Source: Euglena gracilis (Eukaryota; Euglenida; Euglenophyceae; Euglenales). Taken from it: DNA of 64,000 nt. Location of the stretch: positions 76,696,327-76,760,326 of the forward strand of contig CP154956.1 of NCBI GenBank assembly GCA_039621445.1, in the 5' to 3' direction. Positions within the stretch are counted from its first letter, which is position 1. Every line of letters begins with the position of its first letter. The notes below the pieces were generated by a model. It made no database searches. It saw nothing but the letters and a program-made list of their open reading frames with translations, and was not told the origin of the DNA. The translations under genes and the position numbers were made by a program. This document shows, one piece after another, positions 29,532 through 42,046 of this stretch.

Positions 29532-29843
29532 TCATTGTTGAATCGGACCCAAAGCCTTGTCCTCTACCCCCAGAGTTCGGCTGATGTCCCTTTTGACCCA
29601 GTCCCCATCACATATGTCCAACGCAGCTACTGAGCATTTTAACAAGTTCCTGAAAACTTGCATTCTCAGAATATTTAACGTTGGCAATGCATACCTTCCT
29701 GGCACACTCTCTGGGTTCCACAGTGCTGGAACGGGGCACACTTTGATCATATCGGTATGGTGGTGGTGGGCAGCTCTGGCGGTGTACCCAAACACTTGCT
29801 GGTGTTGCTTGCGGGCGGTGGTCCCCTCACACCAGGGTGCGGT
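29532..29843 (-). other. Exon-like open frame, function unknown
   Basis: About 100 codons on the - strand with strongly protein-like composition, including CPVPALWNPESVPGRYALP, LRMQVFRNLLKCSVAALDI and GDWVKRDISRTLGVEDKA, ending in a TGA at 29532. A histidine run (HHHHTD) sits near the start. Upstream the frame closes at a TGA, so an intron boundary near 29843-29860 would be needed. I do not recognise the family. Confidence 0.33.
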
Positions 29844-30111
29844 TCTTGCTGAGCCAAATCATCTTAACAGGTTCCCGTAAATGTGAAATTGCACACATTG
29901 CCTCACTCATTTCACAAATCCTTGACCGGAACAACCCGGAACAACAGTTGACGGACTAACCAACCAAACCCGTAAACACCGTTCTCCTGATTTGTTCTGT
30001 TAAGCCTCTTTGCAACAATCAGACGCTTCGCTTCGCTTGGGCAGAGTGTGAGTCTGCAACGTGCGAACAGAAGTTTGCAGGAAACCGTGAAATCAATGAT
30101 GTTTACGGGTT

Positions 30112-30210
30112 TCCGTAAACTTTGTCTGAAGTTGGTGAATAGCCAGGTTGCAAGAGGGCCCTCGCTCTTGGTTCTCTTGATGGCTGCCAAGGAGCTGGAC
30201 ACCTCCTAGT
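30112..30210 (-). other. Exon-like island, function unknown
   Basis: After a possible acceptor (GAGCACTAG), the - strand reads EVSSSLAAIKRTKSEGPLAT and WLFTNFRQSLRKP and then meets GTAAAC, a good donor. The donor is part of the palindrome GTTTACGGAAACCCGTAAAC, so this exon edge coincides with a member of the dispersed palindrome family. Confidence 0.3.
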
Positions 30211-30984
30211 GCTCACCAGAGCCCCCCACCATGCCAATCCGTTTTTTTTGCAGCAATCAACTTTGGGCTATGGGATAAGAACCGAAGCGCAGACCCTGAG
30301 GTGTGGGAAGGGACTTCTCATCGGAGCTTAACCCACCAGAATGCTTGACTGGGATAGCGCGAAAGGTTTCCCCCCCTGCCCAACAACCACTGATGTTTGT
30401 CTCCAGTGGGGGGGGGTAAAACACTTATGTTCATCTCCAACCGGGGAGGGGGTCGTAAAACAAGGGGGGTGGACCCTGTGCCAGCGATTGGCCACAGATG
30501 GCGGCAATGGCAATTTTGGGCTTCTTTTTGGCCACTTTTGGGCCAATTTGACGGCCTTGGGCCATTTTTCTGGCCACTTTTGGCAATATTCTGGCCAACT
30601 TTTAACAACGTTTGGCTGTTTGTCACAACCTCACACAAGTGTAGTCATGTCGGATAATTTGCGGTCATTTTTAGGGTGCATTGGCCTTTTTGTGGTTTTT
30701 TTTTGAAATGTCAGCATCAATTTTTTTTTGAAAATTTCGAAAAGTGCAAACAAACTGCAACAAATGGTCAAAAAAATACGAAAAAAATTCGGGAAAATCA
30801 GGAAAAAATGTGCTGGAAAGAAATACGAAAAAAAGCGCAATAATGCGGAAATGGAAAATTTTGAAAATTTCAAAAAAAATGTGCAAAGCACGTGCAAAAA
30901 AAATTGAAAAATGCGAAACACATCCTCCCTGGGAGGAATTAATGCTGGAGGCCATCGGCAAAACTGCGGGAAAATTGCGGAACG

Positions 30985-31145
30985 TCCATCAACAAAATTG
31001 TCAGGGTCCCAGTACCATTCAACAACCTGTCAGGGTACGAAATTGTCAGGGCCCCTAATGCCGTCCATCAACCAAGTTGTCAGGGTCCCCAGTACCGTCC
31101 ATCAACCAAATTGTCAGGGCCCCCTGTACCATTCAACAACAAAAT
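30985..31145. repeat. Short tandem repeat around ATTGTCAGGGTCCC
   Basis: Phrases CCATCAACCAAATTGTCAGG and GTACCATTCAACAAC recur four to five times at about 40-45 bp spacing. Confidence 0.8.
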
Positions 31146-31413
31146 TGTGGAAAAATTGCGGGAAAGTTGATGCCAGGATTGTAGCATTTGTCTTGCGGAT
31201 TTCAGCACAAATTACAACAAAAAAGCTTCTCTGAGACACGCAAATGGAAAAAAATGTGATTAGGTCACAATTCTTCCCACAGTTATTGAACCAACATACA
31301 AAAAAAAGATCACATCTGACTGGGGGGGGTGGTCGTTGGACAAGCCTGGTAAGAGGGAAAAGGGGGGGGGAAGCCGTTGGTGCAAGTGGCGTGTGCCACT
31401 GACAGCATGCAAA

Positions 31414-31522
31414 TCAAAAATGCCTCATCGGTTCCGCTGAACCTTCTTCCTTGACGTCCTGGGAATGGGGCTCCCGTCTTGCCCGTTTTGCGGGGGGCTC
31501 TGCCAGCAGGGCCAGCCGCTGC
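31414..31522 (-). other. Exon-like island with good acceptor, function unknown
   Basis: The - strand has a pyrimidine tract and acceptor TTTCCTTGTTGCAG, followed by RLALLAEPPAKRARREPHSQ and DVKEEGSAEPMRHF and a stop. The basic PAKRARR cluster followed by an acidic tail looks like the C-terminal end of a nuclear protein. This is inference from composition and the splice site alone. Confidence 0.33.
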
Positions 31523-31844
31523 AACAAGGAAATAAAACAGTCATTCTGCTGGTCCGGTCGGGGGTCAGGGGCAGTAAGGGTTTGATAGCGAAAACGTCCG
31601 GCGCAAGGCGCTGGATATCTGACAGGCAAATTGATGGCCAAATTGATGGGAAAATAGGGTGTGGGATTATTTATTGCACTCCCCAGCCAAGAGCTTCTCA
31701 CACCTCGGGACTTTTCAGTTGCTGAGGCTCGGAGTTCAAATTTGAACACTTTGAGAACAATGAAAAAAACTGCACCAACGCCCCCTCTCTCGAAACTGTC
31801 ACAAACGGGTCAGCCTGACAATTCACCGGGCAGGATCGTGACAG

Positions 31845-31846
<2 letters not shown>

Positions 31847-31886
<40 letters not shown>
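31847..31886. repeat. (CT)n microsatellite
   Basis: About 20 TC units. Confidence 0.97.
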
Positions 31887-31888
<2 letters not shown>

Positions 31889-32452
31889 ACACGACAGTCG
31901 TGACGGTTACCCAAGGGGTGTTAACTGTACCACAGACAGGGCAGAAGCGAGGCCACTTGTCGGGGGACTTTCCCACGCGGGTACAAGTGACAGCGTCCCA
32001 GGGGAGGGGACCCCCCCAGAAGGCACTTTTTGGGGGGGGGGGGAGGGAAATCAGGAATTGGCCTCCGAATGTTGACCCGCCCACTGTGCCTCCCGGGAAA
32101 CTTGGAGGCAACGTTTCACAAATTTGCCATGCACACAGGGGGTGTGCCAACCGCACAGTGTGCCGAGGACAAAGGGAGGGGAGGGGGTAAGAATTATTTT
32201 CTTGCCGCCTGTTCTTCTTGATCTGTTGGAAATTCGGACAATTGGATAAGATTATGGTATGAAAAATCAAAAATGAAAAAAATTAAAAAGGTATGAAAAA
32301 TTTAACAAAGTTTTGTGGCGCTCCTACCGGGCCTCCTCCCATTGGCCTCAGGGCTCTGTGCTCGCCCTCAGAGGGATCAAAATTACCATTCCAAAACCCC
32401 ATCTTGGAAAAAAATGAAAAAAGGGAATTTGTTTTGGAATTATAACCCGATG

Positions 32453-32632
32453 CAGTTTGCCCTGGCTGTGTCTGACTGGAATTCGGCCCAGCGCTCCAAC
32501 TCCTTCAAGTGTGCTTCGTACAGCTGGAGTTGCAGTTCGTAGCGACGCTTTTGCTTTGTGATGGTGACGTACGCGGTCTTCCCCATGCCGCCTGCCAACA
32601 GTGTGCCGCCTCTCCTCTCCGTTGCCACTCTG
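32453..32632 (-). other. Exon-like island, helical protein segment
   Basis: An acceptor-like CTATGCCCTTCCCAG precedes a - strand frame reading MGKTAYVTITK, KRRYELQLQLYEAHLKELER and WAEFQSDTARANC, a regular amphipathic helix. The frame closes at TAA near 32450. No family is assigned. The coding-like helix plus acceptor make a real exon plausible. Confidence 0.35.
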
Positions 32633-33480
32633 GGAAGGGCATAGAATGAGTGAGGAAGGGGGAGGGGGTGGCTGTGGACCCTCTCGGGGGGTCTACCGCC
32701 CAAGAAAAACTCCAAGTGCAAAATATGGGATATTTTGGGCTTCAAATGCGCTAAAAACGTGCTTTAGATTTCTTTTTTTACTAAGCGAAAAATGCCAAAA
32801 CATTTCCTGGCGCTCAGCGCCAGGGAAAGAGGAAATTAACAGCTGCACCATGAAACCACCAATCAGCCCCCCCCCCCGGGGGGGGGTTCGGTCACCCCAG
32901 CCCACTCAGGCCGAAATCGCCCAAAATTAAAGAATTTTCCCGTTCTTAAAATTTTCCAGCGCCTTCGGTGCCGGGAGGATCACTTTTGACCACTTCTGGC
33001 CGCTCCCACGGGAGGATATGCCACTCCAACTCCCCCCCCCTGTGGGTGGGGATGGTCGGACCTCCTGTTGCCTGGATCTCCTGTTCAAAACAAATGCCCA
33101 CTTGGCATGCTACCCTGGGCAGTATGCCTGCAGGGTGCTGTGTCCAACAATTTTGAAATTCCGATGGGTAAGGTCAAAAACTGGAAACAAATCACTGACC
33201 ATAAATTTTTTTGCTCCTGCTTTTTTTATGCAACAATTGCATAAAATTTATGCAACAATTGCACAAAACATGCAAAATAATGCAAATGCAAAAAAATTAA
33301 ACTGTGACCCATCAGAACGTGAGAACACCGACTCATTCTTAGGCGGCGCGAATTGCCCAACCGATTTTTGCGTTTTTTGGCGTTTTTTGGCTGTTTTAAA
33401 AACACCTAAAAGGGCAAAAATATTTGAGCTGAGAGGGGTGTGTGGCAGCTTTGGGCCAAAATTTAACAGAAGTGGTTTTG

Positions 33481-35940
33481 CGCGGTATTCCGCTTAGCCG
33501 ATTTCCGATTGTGTGTGAGTTGTGTGATTTGAGAGTGTACTAGAACTGTTTGAAATGGCTGGAAAAACACCGACTTTGAACAGGTGTGACACCGGGCTGT
33601 GTGTCCATGGTTTACGTTAATAACAGTATTTGAGAGACGAGTGAACAATACAAGTGTGTGCGGATAACCGCGTAAAACGAAAGAAGAGGTGGCAGACGAC
33701 GGAGTTAAACGTTTGGGCGGATATCCGCGCACAATGCACTTGTACGCGGATAACCGCGTGCAAGTGAAAACAAAGAATGGTACGCGGATTACCGCGTACA
33801 ATGACACAAACAGTTGCTGCTTGGTGGGAGGGAATCCGCCTGGTATGTGTGTATACGTGTTGAGTGTAAGGCGACTGGGTGTAAGCGGGAATCCGTGTGG
33901 CCGGGTTAAGGGTGAGCAGAAAAAGCAAAGCATTTGTGGACGATGGGATGGGGGTAGAAGATGGAAACCACCCTAGAAATGAAGTCTGCTGGTTTGTTGG
34001 CAAAGTCTTGCAACCCTACTTGTGACACCAGTCACAGGCGTGAATCTTTGCGGAAGACACGAACGACAGACTTTGTTGCCAGGTCGCCAGGCAGTTTGCA
34101 ACTGAATGGCGTCTGGCGTGTTCTGGTGAGTTTGAGGGGTGGAGGTTTACGGAAACCAGGGAGAGGATATTGAACCAGCAGGGTTTGACCAACCGAGGAG
34201 AGACGGCCAGCCCTTAAACTTGGGCACTCAGAGCAGGGGTGGTTTTCAAAAGGACCAGGCACACTTGTGTCGAGAGTGGTTAGATGGATGGAAGCCAGAT
34301 GCATCGGGTCAAACATCGACCCGGCGTTGGTTGGGAACGACCGCCTTCTGGTTTACCCCCCCCCCATCCCACACGGCTTTTGACTGGTGGAGACCACCGT
34401 TGCCTCCTCCGGAGGCATGTTGCCGACCCCAAAGGAAGAAGAGCCAGAAAAAAAAGAGGTGGTTTGGGCATTTTGCCTGAAATTCAGCAAAAACTGCAGA
34501 TTTTCAAAGGAAAAATGCTGTAACACTGTTTCAAAAAACAATTGAAAAGGCCTTGATTTTCTCAGAACCTGGAGGACTTCTTCCGAAAACCCCCCGAATT
34601 TTGTTCGACTGCTGCCACCAAGTGCTGAAACAGGAGTTTCTCCATCCATATGTTGAATCACTTCTTCGTCAGCCTTCCCCAAACCCTGATTTTGGGCCAC
34701 CAAGACGGTTGGGTTCCAGGAAGAGGGCTCTGGGAGGTGCTTTTGTTCCTCCTGAGAAATCAACCTCAGTTTTTTGGCCGTTTTTCGGGACAATAACAAA
34801 ACATCTTCTCTACCGCAGCTCACCTGGCCTGGCAACTGACACGTGCGTTCCACTGCTGTCCCTGCGGCCACCCCTTCAGCACTAGCCAGGGGGAACATTC
34901 CTGCGTCCGAATTGCAGAGGAGGGTGTCCACCTCCTGCTCAAATGCCAGGCGGGTTTCCGCCTGCTCGGTTGCTTGCTGTCACGGCGCAGCAGCCACAGC
35001 TCCCTTTCAACCTGTCCCGACCAACTGTCAAAAACGATGTCGCCACACGTCACCACTGACACCGACACTTCGGGACACCAAAATATCACAAAACAAAACC
35101 CATCAGAACAGCAACAAGATCCACGCGGGTTTCTGCCCAAACTTCATCTGTGCGGAAACCCGCGCAAACTAAAAACGAAGTAGGCGGATAACCGCGCACT
35201 GCCATCGTTCAATAACGACCCAAAATCCCCTCCCTCTCCCCCAAACCTGTTCATTAACAACTTCACGTGATGACCCACTTCTGGACGTTTCAGCACGTTC
35301 CCACTTCCCGCTCCCACGTGTCATCCACAAACACTGTTCTCGAAAACACGAACTGTTCTCATTCTCAAACCCTTCTGCGCGGGTTTCCGCCTGAGAGATC
35401 ATCACTTCTGTACGCGGTAAACCGCCTAACCTCGTTTTTACCTTCATTCCCAGTCCAGTCCCCTCCGTTAGGGCAGCATCTCTTCATCACAAAAACTCAT
35501 TTTGCGCGGTTTACCGCCTAAAACGTCTCTTCCAAGGAATTGTAGCATCTGTTGGGCAGTGCTGTGTGTTCACCTCCCCCGTCACTGGTCCTCGGGACTC
35601 ACGAGAGGTTCAAAAGTGCGCGGGTTGCTTAAGCGGGTGCCTCTTCTTCACCTGCCACACTGTGTCACCCCCCCTCCAGAGGGGGGTCCGACAGCAACGC
35701 CAAACAACCCGGGCTCCGGTGGCCAGGTGTTCTCCGGTCGTTTTCTGTTTTTTCAAAATTTCAGGGCGTTCCAGGGGGGTGTTTTCCAAAACCCCCCTAA
35801 AACGACCATAAATTCTCAATATCGCCACTTTGTCAAAATGCTTAAAATGAACCCTTAACGACCCAAATTTTTGTGCTTGTGCCATCCTCTCAAAATTTCG
35901 AGCACATAACAGTGAGTTTCGTAAACGGAAACCCGCGCAC
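33481..35940. repeat. Cluster of short dispersed palindromes, GCGG-NNNN-CCGC family
   Basis: Members with intact 4-bp GCGG/CCGC stems and a variable AT-rich centre: 33482-33493 (TATT), 33660-33671 (ATAA), 33717-33728 (ATAT), 33746-33757 (ATAA), 33784-33795 (ATTA), about 34950-34961 (GTTT), about 35184-35195 (ATAA), about 35380-35391 (GTTT), about 35414-35425 (TAAA) and about 35506-35517 (TTTA). Imperfect members lie near 33830, 33885, 35125, 35150 and 35925. Many have TACG/CGTA-like outer bases that lengthen the stem. Confidence 0.8.
34353..34981 (-). other. Long exon-like open frame (about 209 codons), function unknown
   Basis: The - strand stays open for about 630 bases with convincing protein composition: QATEQAETRLAFEQEVDTLL near its start, then LPGQVSCGREDVLLLSRKT, EPSSWNPTVLVAQNQGLGK and FSEEVLQVLRKSRPFQLFFE, ending in PPEEATVVSTSQKPCGMGGG. 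The palindrome GGCGGAAACCCGCC at about 34949-34962 lies inside and would encode AETR. A CAG/GTGAGC donor at about 34820 could end the exon earlier. I recognise no domain. It is the longest non-repeat, non-transposon frame in the middle of the window. Confidence 0.38.
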
Positions 35941-36030
35941 CCCAAGCGTGCAAAAAATCGCAAAAAATTTGGGCAATTCGCGCCGCCTAAGTCATTGGAC
36001 GTTCCCAGTTGAGTTGGTCAAATACAAAGG

Positions 36031-36291
36031 TCAAAAACAGTCACCTTGGGAAAGCTGGCGCCGCACACTGTCTGGAACCCCTGTGGCATCCACTGCCCCA
36101 GAGGAGCGCAATGAAGAGCTATAGCCACCAAGTAGATGCTGCACACAGGGCCAGTGGAGAGGACCATTGGGCAAATAGTGTGCAACATGAAAGGCATCTC
36201 TACCATCAAACCAGCTGCCGTGTTTCGACCATTCATTTGATTTAGCGTCCGAGAGGTCGAAGGCACATTGAACCTCCTTTGTCCTCAACGA
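36031..36291 (-). other. Exon-like island, function unknown
   Basis: The - strand frame reads TKEVQCAFDLSDAKSNEWSK, SWFDGRDAFHVAHYLPNGPL and HLLGGYSSSLRSSGAVDATG with a plausible donor (CCCAAG/GTGACT) near 36047. The composition (Trp, His, Asp, Phe) is that of a folded domain, but I cannot name it. Confidence 0.35.
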
Positions 36292-36342
36292 AACCCTTCC
36301 CTCCTGTCCAGTGCTCTATCCCTGGATACCGTAGCTTAGGCG

Positions 36343-36625
36343 TCAGGAAAAAAATTCATGATACCATCCCCGAATCCACTTTTCCTTTGGCAAGAGGGCT
36401 CTGGGCAGCAGGGAAACAGCATGCGAAGCTGAGAACACCCAGGCCCTGGCCTGTTGGCCCAGTTGCGGGCGTGAGGAAGGTTGTTGAAGTTCTGGTAGAC
36501 GAACGTTTTCTGGCGGCAGGGGCCTCTGGGTCGGAGAAAAGGTGTCGGCGCCACAGCGCCAGACGAATGGTGGGCATGGACCACCAGGGTGGTGCTTGCT
36601 TGACCAAAAGAAAGAGAATGATTTC
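36343..36625 (-). other. Exon-like region, frame uncertain
   Basis: Two - strand frames are open across this stretch. One reads KTFVYQNFNNLPHARNWANR, the other LPPENVRLPELQQPSSRPQL. An acceptor-like TTTTGGTCAAG lies near 36605. A + strand frame is open as well, so direction is not secure. Confidence 0.22.
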
Positions 36626-37639
36626 TTAAAATGGGGACTTCCTCCACTGAGATTAAATTCTGCGCATAAATAAACAATTTCGCGCTGCACGGAAACCGCC
36701 ATCAGGAATATTTTAAAAGAAACGACAACAACACAAAAACAGTCTCATCAAGAATGCACTGCAAATACCTCTTGGAAAGTTTACCTTCAAGAAAGATGTG
36801 CGAGGTCCATTGTTAACAAATTGGCTGGCGGGAGGAAAATGGTGGTGTCAGGGAGAGGGTAAGCTGATCAGGAAGGGTGGGAAACTAAAATGGCTTGGGG
36901 CGATCGCCTTCACATTTACACGCGCCAAAGCTCATCCATTCCACATGTGCACCCTCTGGTCTTTGAAATCTGGAAAACGCAGGGAGGAGGGGCTGAGCTC
37001 CCAGTAAAAAAAAAAATACAATCCTTGGACGTGTTGCTATTTGGACTCTATCTCCCAAATTGGTGGATTTGTTTTGGATTTCGAAATTTTCTTTGAATTA
37101 GCTTGGATTTCTTCGGATTAAAAAGGAAGGGGTGAGGAACATTGGCATCATAGTCCGGGAAGCTTTCATCTCCGTACCTGCGGATCTGGCCTCTACACTC
37201 TTCAATCTTTGGGGCGGAATGGTCCGAAAATTCCTCGGTGCAAAATATTCTCACTGGCCTTTTCCATCATTGTTGTCTTTGGGATTTGCATATTCTGCCT
37301 GGGGTTTTCGGCTGAAACAATGATCGAAGCGCCCTTGGGGTGGGATGTGGGCCAACTGCCCCCAACCCCCCCCCCCCCCCTGCAGGAGGTGGGCATGTGC
37401 GCCAGCGACTGGCAAGGTACCTCACTACTTTGTTGTCGGGCGTCGTCGGCACTTTGTTGGCGGGTTTGTTGTCCCTCTTCTCATAAAACCAGGCACATGC
37501 CTGAACACCCCGCCCTTGAGTGCCTCCTCTCCGGCGTTCGGAGCCACCTGGGCCAGAGCTTCGCAAAAACGCCTCCACCTGCGGATGTTCGGGAACCCGC
37601 TCATCCGGTCGCTCCCAGCCAGAGGTGTTTTAGGACGCG

Positions 37640-37805
37640 GGGGGGGGGACCCCAGGGGGATACTACTTTTCGGCGCCGAAGACGCCGAATTTTTTTGAAA
37701 AAATGCTATTTTTGGCATTTTTCGTGATTTTTTGCCATTTTCGGGGAAAAGTGGGTGGGTCCCCGGGACCCCCCCCAGGGGGGGGACGCCGGGGCCCCCC
37801 TCCCG
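37640..37805. repeat. Dispersed repeat with CGGCGCC hairpin and C/G-run ends
   Basis: GATACTACTTTTCGGCGCCG, the AT-rich core TTTTTGAAAAAATGCTATTT and GTGGGTCCCCGGGACCCCC match, in reverse orientation, 57820-57945 at the 3' end of the LINE. The same CGGCGC/GCGCCG hairpin theme occurs near 32810 and 44420 and near 44840-44975. Confidence 0.65.
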
Positions 37806-38109
37806 GTCACCAAAACTTTAAAAAACCTCTGCTCCCAGCGCAGCTCAGGCGGCGCCCGAGTGGCCTTCCGCAGCCAGCGGACCCGCCGGTCCACGAGCTG
37901 CCGCCAGGACCCCAGGCCAGTGGTGGAGATTTGGCCAAGGGCTTTAGGGGATGATGCGAGCGGCTTTCCTGGCCGACCAAACTGGGCCCGTCAGAGTTCC
38001 CGGAAACGTCTGTCAATGGACACAATCGATGCATGCAGACTGGGCCACCTTGAACGTGGCGGCCACAGCAACCAATAGCCAAAAACAAACTGTCAAAACC
38101 ACATTCGGG

Positions 38110-39480
38110 GGGGGGGGTGCTATGTCCAAGCGATAACGCTGTTGAAAAGCACCTGTACTGCACAAATATTTCAGGCGGTGGCGTAAAATTGCACCCCCCC
38201 AAATAACACACCTGGGTGAATTATCATTATTATTTGGCATCTTGCGGGGGCCGAGTTTATTATCTGGCGGGTTTTTTTTGGGTATATAATTTGAAGATGC
38301 TCAAAAATACCCTTCAAATGCACCTTTTTAAAAAATTTATGTATAATTTCTGTGAGTTTTGCACACTAGTTAGGTTTGAACATTTTTTTCACAATTCACT
38401 TTTAGTTGATCTTGATGTTTAATTGATGTTGGATTTTTGGTACAGGTCATTCTGCCAAAATATGCTGTTCTTGATTGGAAACTGAGACATTTTTGCCTTG
38501 TTTGATTTCCCCCCTTGGGCGAGAAAGAGAAAGAATAGAAAGAGGTTTAAGAATAAGAACTTGTTTGAGAACAATTGTGTTCAATTATGTTTTCTTGTTT
38601 CCGTTATCTTAATTTTGACCTTAAATCAAACTTCCACATTTGGCTGTGGAATGGGGGAAAACTCGGGGTCCGTCAGACATGGCGTGTTGACAAATACTGG
38701 AACAAAAAAAAACATATCGAAAATCGGAATCACAATATCATCTTCAGACAGATGAACGAAACCCACAAAAAAGCACGCAAGACAGGCATCCTGTTTGTTG
38801 CACCTGTGGCATGACCTTCAAAGGTGGCTGGGCATCAAATAGGGGCTGCGTCTGATGCAAGACGGTGGCTGGACAAGGCCTTGCAAAAAAAAGGGTTACC
38901 ACTGTGGATCACACAGGCGAGCAACAAAACATGAACAGAGCAGGACCTGTCTGACCAACCCCAGTGGGAGGAGGGGGCCTTGTCTATGGCGCATCCCAGA
39001 GTAGTCACCCCCTGGAGGGAGTTGGATTTGGGTCCCAATGCCTGCCAAACAAGCCAGTTTTCCCTTGAAAATGGCCATTTTCCTTGACATCACTGTCCAT
39101 CACTGTCCATTTGGGGTCTCCCTTTTCAACTTGGTAAGTCCATTTCTGAGCAAACCACCTTCATGGTGTTCACACTTGTCGACACGTTTACTCCCAGGGT
39201 CCCAACAATATGGTTCTGCAATTATTCCATGTTGTAGGAGGCTTGCGGGTTCTCATAAACATCTGGGGGGCCTGAGAAAAGGTTGCGCGATGGAGGAGGT
39301 TTATGGACATGCATTGTGGACCATTTTCAAAACAAGTTTACGGAAAAATTCACGGAAAACCGTAACATGAACTTGTCCACGGGCTCCCATAAAGAAGCGC
39401 CAGCCCCTGCTGTTGCAACCAATCCCCCCTGCAGGAAATACTCTTGCAAATCGTTCATCCAACAAACTCTTAAATGCTTG
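38110..39480. other. No gene recognised
   Basis: AT-rich sequence with scattered short frames. Phrases resembling the GTAAAC/GTTTAC palindrome family occur near 39250-39365. Confidence 0.4.
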
Positions 39481-39485
39481 AGGCT

Positions 39486-40236
39486 TCAATACAAACTAAC
39501 ACACAACCTCCAACCAAACGGACATCTGCGAGGTGCGTCCTCCTGCGCAGAGCAAGCCTCCCCCAGCCCCTTCCCCAGGAGAGGTGCTCGGCCCTTCGCC
39601 GTCAAAAATGTCACGAGGTCCGTCAGGGGCCCACCGGCCCCCTGGCGCAGCGCCAGGCCCAGCACCGTCACCAGCCCCCCTTCCCCCAAGCAAGCGGCCT
39701 GCTCCGCGAGCGAGGTGGTGGCCGCTGCAGGCAGGGGTCCTGAGGATGGGCTGGCAAACCCGGCCACCATTGGAGGATTGGGCCGGGTTGGGGGAGACAA
39801 ATAATACAGAACTCAGCGGTGATTGGCATCAAGCTGGAAAGATGTCACATTTTTTTGTGTAAAAAATGACTTTATTGCATGATTCCTTCGGCTCCATTCC
39901 CATAGCGCTTGCCATGGTCGTGGGGTGGGTGGAGGTAGGCAGTTTCATATTCGGTTTAAAGTTCGAAGAGGCCACTGGCACTGTCCTGTGGGCCCTGGGT
40001 AGGACGAAGTCCTGGGCTGACGGCTCGCTGACATCAGCCAGGGAGTGTGCGAGGGCCGCCAAAGCGTCCGGGCTGCGTCCACGCACCTGCAGCCTGGGGG
40101 CGTTCCGCACCTTTTGGGTCTTTGTTGCGTCCCCTCGGCGGGAAGAGTCGCGTGCAAGCAAATTGCACCGGACTGACCTGCACCTTTGGAAAATGCTGTT
40201 GGGACTAGGCAGCGGGGTTTGCCACCTCCCCTCCAC
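39486..40236 (-). other. Two neighbouring exon-like islands, function unknown
   Basis: On the - strand, 40236-39829 reads NAPRLQVRGRSPDALAALAH, SLADVSEPSAQDFVLPRAH and RTVPVASSNFKPNMKLPTS. Then 39800-39486 reads AATTSLAEQAACLGEGGLVT, VLGLALRQGAGGPLTDLVTF and KGRAPLLGKGLGEACSAQED. The second has an acceptor-like CCTGCCTGCAG. Composition is protein-like (Leu/Ala-rich helices), with no known domain. Confidence 0.3.
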
Positions 40237-41156
40237 CTTGTGGGTTAAAAAACCCTGAAATCTGTGCAGGGGGGGGATTGATATCGCAGGCCTTCGGAAA
40301 AAATTGCGGAAAAATTGAGGAAAATTGCGGAAAACTGCAAAAAATTGATATCGGGAATGTCACATTGCTGGAGGGGAATGAGAAAATATTGCAAAATTTT
40401 CCATTTTGCAATATTGGTGTATATTTTGAGCCGTCGTTCACACATTTAAAACAAAACAGCTGAAAAAAAAACGCGATTTTGCAATATGGGAACCTGCCGA
40501 TTGCAATGATGTGGATTTTTGTTAGGCAAAGAAACCGAAAATGGGGAAAAATTGGATAAGTTCGGCCTCAGGGAAAAATCTGCTCTAAGATGAGGAATTT
40601 TTCTAAATCAGAATCATTTTCAGCAGAAATCCAGAAAAACCCCAAAACAAATTCTGCCCAAATTAGCAAAAAAGTACTTGTGTTCCTTTGTGAAATATTC
40701 AACAAATGGCCGAAACTCATTTTGCCTTCCATTTCAGCTTCATATGGAAAAATTGCGGAAAGGGAAAAAATTGCAGAAAAATGACGGAAAATTGAGAAGA
40801 ATTGCGGATTATTGCAAAAACTGCGGGAAAAATGCGGATATCAACTCCCCCCCGAGTCTATGGCAGTGGCATGAAAGGTGCAGGAAGATGGGGATGCCGG
40901 CACAAGGTGTTCCGCACACCGTGCACGCTGTGCGTCTTTTAAAAAAAATCCGTTCCGGACCACCTTTAACATTCCCTGTGCATTTTGATGTCCAGCTGTC
41001 ACCTCTTTTCCTCTTCTTTTGCTGGTTCATGGAATGACAGTTGGGCCCATTGGAGGGGGGGGCATGTGGACGTGCAGGTTTGAGAAGCTAACCCATGGGA
41101 TTTCCAGGTAGGCATGAGACAGAAGAAATCAAAGATCCCTGGTTCCGAACGCTGGC

Positions 41157-41335
41157 TCAGCCGGACCTATCTATCCGGCAGGGGCTCGGCCATGTTCCAG
41201 CAGTGCTGCCCTGAGCGCTGCAAGCTCCAGTTGAAGGTGGCTGGCCGAGGGCATCCCTTTGCTGCGGAACACAGGGGTGGAACACAGTCTCCACCACGCT
41301 GGCTGCTGCACTTCCGAACCATGCATGGCTGGGGG
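41157..41335 (-). other. Exon-like island, strand uncertain
   Basis: A strong acceptor (TGGTCTTCCCCCAG) leads on the - strand into a Cys-rich frame (KCSSQRGGDCVPPLCSAAKG). The + strand of the same stretch also reads protein-like and Cys-rich (MFQQCCPERCKLQLKVAGRG). One of the two is probably coding. Confidence 0.25.
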
Positions 41336-41689
41336 AAGACCAGACCAGGAAAAAAAAACTTGTGCGGCATTTCAGCGGGTTGCCATAACAAATGCTCATT
41401 GTCCCAGAAATGTTTGCCGTCTGCCTCTCCTTTGCCTTCCAGATTTTCTTGACCACAAAAATGACATACAAAGCTCAAAGACAATTGCCAGGCAATAAAG
41501 AAAACAGGTGAATACCTCTGGAACCGATCACGGAGGGAAAAACTGGGCATCTTTGGGGCTATTATCGCAGCGACAATTGGAAATTGTTTCAAAGAAATCG
41601 GCTGCTATTTTGATAAAAATCAAAATAAAGTTTAGAAAATGAGAAAAAAATAAAACGTCCTACACTGCATATTTTCAAAATCTCGATCA

Positions 41690-41870
41690 TTTGGTTCCTT
41701 CTTTTGATAGACTTTGCTTCTGCCAACCCTTGATCCAATCACCACAATTGAATTAGTGAACAGCAAAAAGGTGGGTCCAACAACCGCAATCGCCTCAGCA
41801 GCGCCTTTGGCAACCTTCATATCGTCCGTGCAATCCGTGGCCAGGGATGCCTTAAAGGGGCACAAAGATC
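41690..41870 (-). other. Exon-like island with hydrophobic segment
   Basis: The - strand reads TDCTDDMKVAKGAAEAIAVV followed by GPTFLLFTNSIVVIGSRVGR, a possible membrane-spanning stretch with a basic end. Not assignable to a family. Confidence 0.3.
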
Positions 41871-42046
41871 AGCAATTGATCCTGCAGTGTCTGGCTGGAA
41901 AACCCAGTCTGATGCATAGACCATCCACAAACTCATGCTTCCAGTGTACACAAGGTTCATAACACAAAAGCTTTTGGGTGGGGAGGGGTGAGGGGACCGG
42001 AAAAACAATCGACCCATTTATCTTCACGCAGGCTTTAGCAGAAGGA

